Of a stretch of DNA of 17,454 nt, positions 15,623-17,454 are shown in pieces. The position numbers were made by a program, and so were the translations under genes. Position 1 is the first letter of the stretch. The number at the start of each line of letters is the position of its first letter. Under the pieces are notes generated by a model. That model ran no database searches, was not told where the DNA came from, and worked only from the letters and a program-made list of their open reading frames with translations. Location: NCBI GenBank assembly GCA_902795525.1, contig CADBLN010000176.1, positions 1 to 17,454 on the forward strand. The letters run 5' to 3'. This DNA comes from an uncultured Erysipelotrichaceae bacterium. Lineage in GTDB: Bacteria > Bacillota_I > Bacilli_A > Erysipelotrichales > Erysipelotrichaceae.

Positions 15623-16641
15623 TGAAAGTATTGGTAACAGGCGGAGCAGGCTTTATCGGTTCTAATTTTGTTTATTATGAATTAAAGCATCATCCTGAAG
15701 ATGAGATTGTGTGTTTAGACAAATTGACTTATGCAGGGAATCTAGAGACATTGAAGGATGCCATGAACAATCCTAAATTTAAATTTGTGAAAGGTGATAT
15801 CTCAGATAGAGATTTTATTTTCGACTTATTTGAAAAAGAGAGATTTGACATTGTAGTTAACTTTGCTGCTGAAAGTCATGTTGACAGAAGCATTGAAGAT
15901 CCTGAAATCTTTGTAAAAACAAATGTTTTGGGAACGACTACTTTATTGGACGCAGTCAAAAAGTTTGGAATAAAAAGATTTCATCAAGTCTCTACTGATG
16001 AAGTATATGGTGATTTACCATTAGAAAGAAAAGATTTGTTCTTTACTGAAGAAACACCGCTCCATACCTCTAGTCCCTATTCTAGCGCTAAAGCAGCTGC
16101 AGACTTATTTGTATTGGCATATCACAGGACTTATGGGTTGCCTGTAACTATAAGTAGGTGCTCAAACAACTATGGACCATACCATTTTCCTGAAAAATTA
16201 ATACCATTGATTATTTCACGTGCTTTAAATGATGAAACTATCCCAGTGTATGGTACTGGTGAAAATGTTAGAGATTGGCTTCATGTAGAAGACCATTGTT
16301 CAGCCATTGATTTAATTATTAGAAATGGTAAGGATGGTGAAGTTTATAACATAGGTGGGCATAACGAAAGAACAAACCTAGAAGTTGTTAAGACTATTCT
16401 AAAGGCTTTAAATAAACCTGAAAGTTTAATAACTTTCGTTTCTGACAGAAAAGGTCACGATTTAAGATATGCGATTGACCCAACAAAAATTGAGACAGAA
16501 CTTGGGTGGAAACCAAAATACACATTTGATACAGGTATTCCAGTTACCATTGAGTGGTACTTGAATAATCGTGAGTGGTGGGAAAACATAATAAATGGTG
16601 AGTACCAAAACTACTATGAAAAAATGTATGGTGATAGGTGA
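15622..16641 (+). CDS. rmlB: dTDP-glucose 4,6-dehydratase
   Basis: RmlB turns dTDP-glucose into dTDP-4-keto-6-deoxyglucose using tightly bound NAD+. It is an extended SDR of 339 residues. Motifs: NAD loop TGGAGFIGSN (6-15), FAAESHVDRSIEDP (81-94), STDEVYGDL (124-132, with the catalytic Asp126 and Glu127), YSSAK (153-157; Tyr153 and Lys157), SNNYGPYHFPEKLIPL (181-196) and RDWLHVEDHC. The ATG shares one base with the rmlA stop (TGATG) and has AAGGAG eight bases upstream, better than the adjacent TTG. RmlC and RmlD do not follow. The 4-keto product passes to the ketoisomerase encoded next, so the pathway leaves the rhamnose route at this point. Confidence 0.97.
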   Translation: MKVLVTGGAGFIGSNFVYYELKHHPEDEIVCLDKLTYAGNLETLKDAMNNPKFKFVKGDISDRDFIFDLFEKERFDIVVNFAAESHVDRSIEDPEIFVKTNVLGTTTLLDAVKKFGIKRFHQVSTDEVYGDLPLERKDLFFTEETPLHTSSPYSSAKAAADLFVLAYHRTYGLPVTISRCSNNYGPYHFPEKLIPLIISRALNDETIPVYGTGENVRDWLHVEDHCSAIDLIIRNGKDGEVYNIGGHNERTNLEVVKTILKALNKPESLITFVSDRKGHDLRYAIDPTKIETELGWKPKYTFDTGIPVTIEWYLNNREWWENIINGEYQNYYEKMYGDR

Positions 16642-16645
16642 AATA

Positions 16646-17047
16646 ATGGGTACTTGTTTGATTAGTTTTGATGTGCATGAAGACTCCAGAGGAAGTTTAA
16701 TAGCTGTCGAGCAGTTTAAAGAAATCCCTTTTGAAATAAAACGTGTCTATTACATGTGGGGAACCGATAAAGGTATAGTGAGGGGAAAACATGCTCATAA
16801 GGATTTGCAACAAGTTTTGATTTGTTTAAATGGTTCTTGTAAAGTATCTACATCTGATGGAAAAACAAAGACTGAATACAACTTAAAAAATCCTAAAGAT
16901 GGATTATTAATCAGTGGACTTGTTTGGAGAGAAATGTATGATTTTTCACAAGATGCAGTATTAATGGTCATTGCTAGTGATCATTACAATGAAGATGATT
17001 ACATTAGAGATTACGAGACTTTTTTAGAATTGGTGAGGAATAGTTAG
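16646..17047 (+). CDS. dTDP-4-keto-6-deoxyglucose 3,4-ketoisomerase (FdtA/QdtA type)
   Basis: A 133-residue single-domain cupin of the WxcM/FdtA/QdtA family. It moves the keto group of dTDP-4-keto-6-deoxyglucose from C4 to C3, making the substrate for C3 amination. Seen are ISFDVHEDSRGSLIAVEQ (6-23), VYYMWGTDKGIVRGKHAHKD (34-53) with the His49/His51 pair in the conserved RGxHAHK, QQVLICLNGS (55-64) and the strand LLISGLVWREMYDF (87-100). FdtA gives the galacto (Fuc3N) and QdtA the gluco (Qui3N) stereochemistry. I cannot decide between them by eye. The start at 16646 has AGGTGA just upstream. Longer frames into rmlB lack support. Position between rmlB and a PLP aminotransferase confirms the role. 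Confidence 0.9.
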   Translation: MGTCLISFDVHEDSRGSLIAVEQFKEIPFEIKRVYYMWGTDKGIVRGKHAHKDLQQVLICLNGSCKVSTSDGKTKTEYNLKNPKDGLLISGLVWREMYDFSQDAVLMVIASDHYNEDDYIRDYETFLELVRNS

Positions 17048-17048
17048 T

Positions 17049-17454
17049 ATGAAAATACCTTTTGTTGATTTAAAACCCTTGGAAAAAGAATTGGACTATG
17101 ATTTAAGACAGGCTTTTGAACGTGTTTATTCAAGTAGCTGGTATATTGGTGGCAATGAAGATAAGAAGTTTGAAAATGATTTTGCAGATTATTGTGGTTG
17201 CAGGTATGCTGTTGGTGTTGGTAATGGTTTAGATGCTATTATGTTAGCGCTAAAAGCTCTTAACATTGGTCCTGGTGATGAGGTCATTGTTCCAAGCAAC
17301 ACTTATATTGCTACTGCTTTAGCAGTAACTTATGTTGGAGCAACAGTAGTGTTTGTAGAGCCTGACATAAGAACGTTTAACATAGATCCAAAAAGAATTG
17401 AAGAAAAAATAAGCAAAAATACTAAGGCCATAATTCCAGTACACTTATATGGTC
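17049..17454 (+). CDS. DegT/DnrJ/EryC1 sugar aminotransferase, FdtB/QdtB type (partial, cut by window end)
   Basis: The first 135 codons of a PLP-dependent sugar aminotransferase. It begins MKIPFVDLKPLEKEL, followed by SSSWYIGGNEDKKFENDFADY cut into the usual N-terminal helix region, then YAVGVGNGLDAIMLAL (about 56-71, the phosphate-cup loop), LNIGPGDEVIVPSNTYIATA (about 74-93) and VFVEPDIRTFNIDP (about 103-116), ending at IIPVHLYG just before the region that leads to the catalytic lysine. It should transfer an amino group from glutamate to the C3 keto sugar made by the preceding enzyme, giving dTDP-3-amino-3,6-dideoxyhexose. The ATG is one base after the ketoisomerase stop, with GTGAGG upstream. 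The PLP lysine lies beyond the window. Confidence 0.92.
   Translation, partial: MKIPFVDLKPLEKELDYDLRQAFERVYSSSWYIGGNEDKKFENDFADYCGCRYAVGVGNGLDAIMLALKALNIGPGDEVIVPSNTYIATALAVTYVGATVVFVEPDIRTFNIDPKRIEEKISKNTKAIIPVHLYG

Noticed and set aside
16595..16645. Longer N-terminus for the ketoisomerase
   Set aside because: It would overlap the end of rmlB by 47 bases and has no binding site. The family normally starts where the ATG at 16646 does.

Overview
The window comes from a low-GC Gram-positive bacterium (Bacillota). Support: AT-rich sequence, strong AGGAGG-type ribosome binding sites, consensus sigma-A type promoters, a Firmicutes-type thymidylate synthase, an ECF-type S component next to type III pantothenate kinase, and a three-TM CpsA-type LytR-CpsA-Psr protein. 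The proteins recall Erysipelotrichia or gut/oral Clostridia, but the genus cannot be fixed by eye. Trp is encoded by TGG throughout, so the genetic code looks standard.

Left part (1-3061). This holds the 3' end of a Gly-rich membrane protein, a clearly dead MazG-like pyrophosphohydrolase gene, a short minus-strand coding remnant with its terminator hairpin, then thyA on the minus strand. Divergent from thyA is a two-gene pantothenate unit: an S component (probably PanT) and coaX. It is preceded by a promoter and a short leader that can fold into a bulged helix just before the ribosome binding site. A symmetric hairpin with T-runs on both sides closes this unit.

Middle (3102-4216, minus strand). 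A compact two-gene operon encodes a short SSB-like OB-fold protein without the usual acidic tail, then a PD-(D/E)XK (Rpn/PDDEXK_2-type) nuclease. The nuclease starts at TTG inside a 4-base TTGA overlap, so the two are probably translationally coupled.

Right part (4386-17454, plus strand). This is an exopolysaccharide/capsule (Wzy-type) locus, tightly packed and one-directional. Order: glf (UDP-galactopyranose mutase), a GT4 transferase, a Wzy-like polymerase, a second GT4, a GT2, an LCP attachment protein with its own strong promoter, three more GT2 enzymes, then rmlA, rmlB, a sugar 3,4-ketoisomerase (FdtA/QdtA type) and the start of a DegT-family PLP aminotransferase cut by the window edge. 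The parts predict a polymer containing galactofuranose and a 3-amino-3,6-dideoxyhexose (Fuc3N or Qui3N type). It would be assembled by up to six transferases, polymerised by Wzy and joined to the cell wall by the LCP enzyme. The initiating phosphoglycosyltransferase, the Wzx flippase and any N-acetyltransferase are not in the window.

I see no CRISPR array, tRNA, rRNA or intact insertion sequence. No gene set here is clearly a new system. The best candidates for a second look are the panT leader RNA and the coupled SSB-like/PD-(D/E)XK pair.
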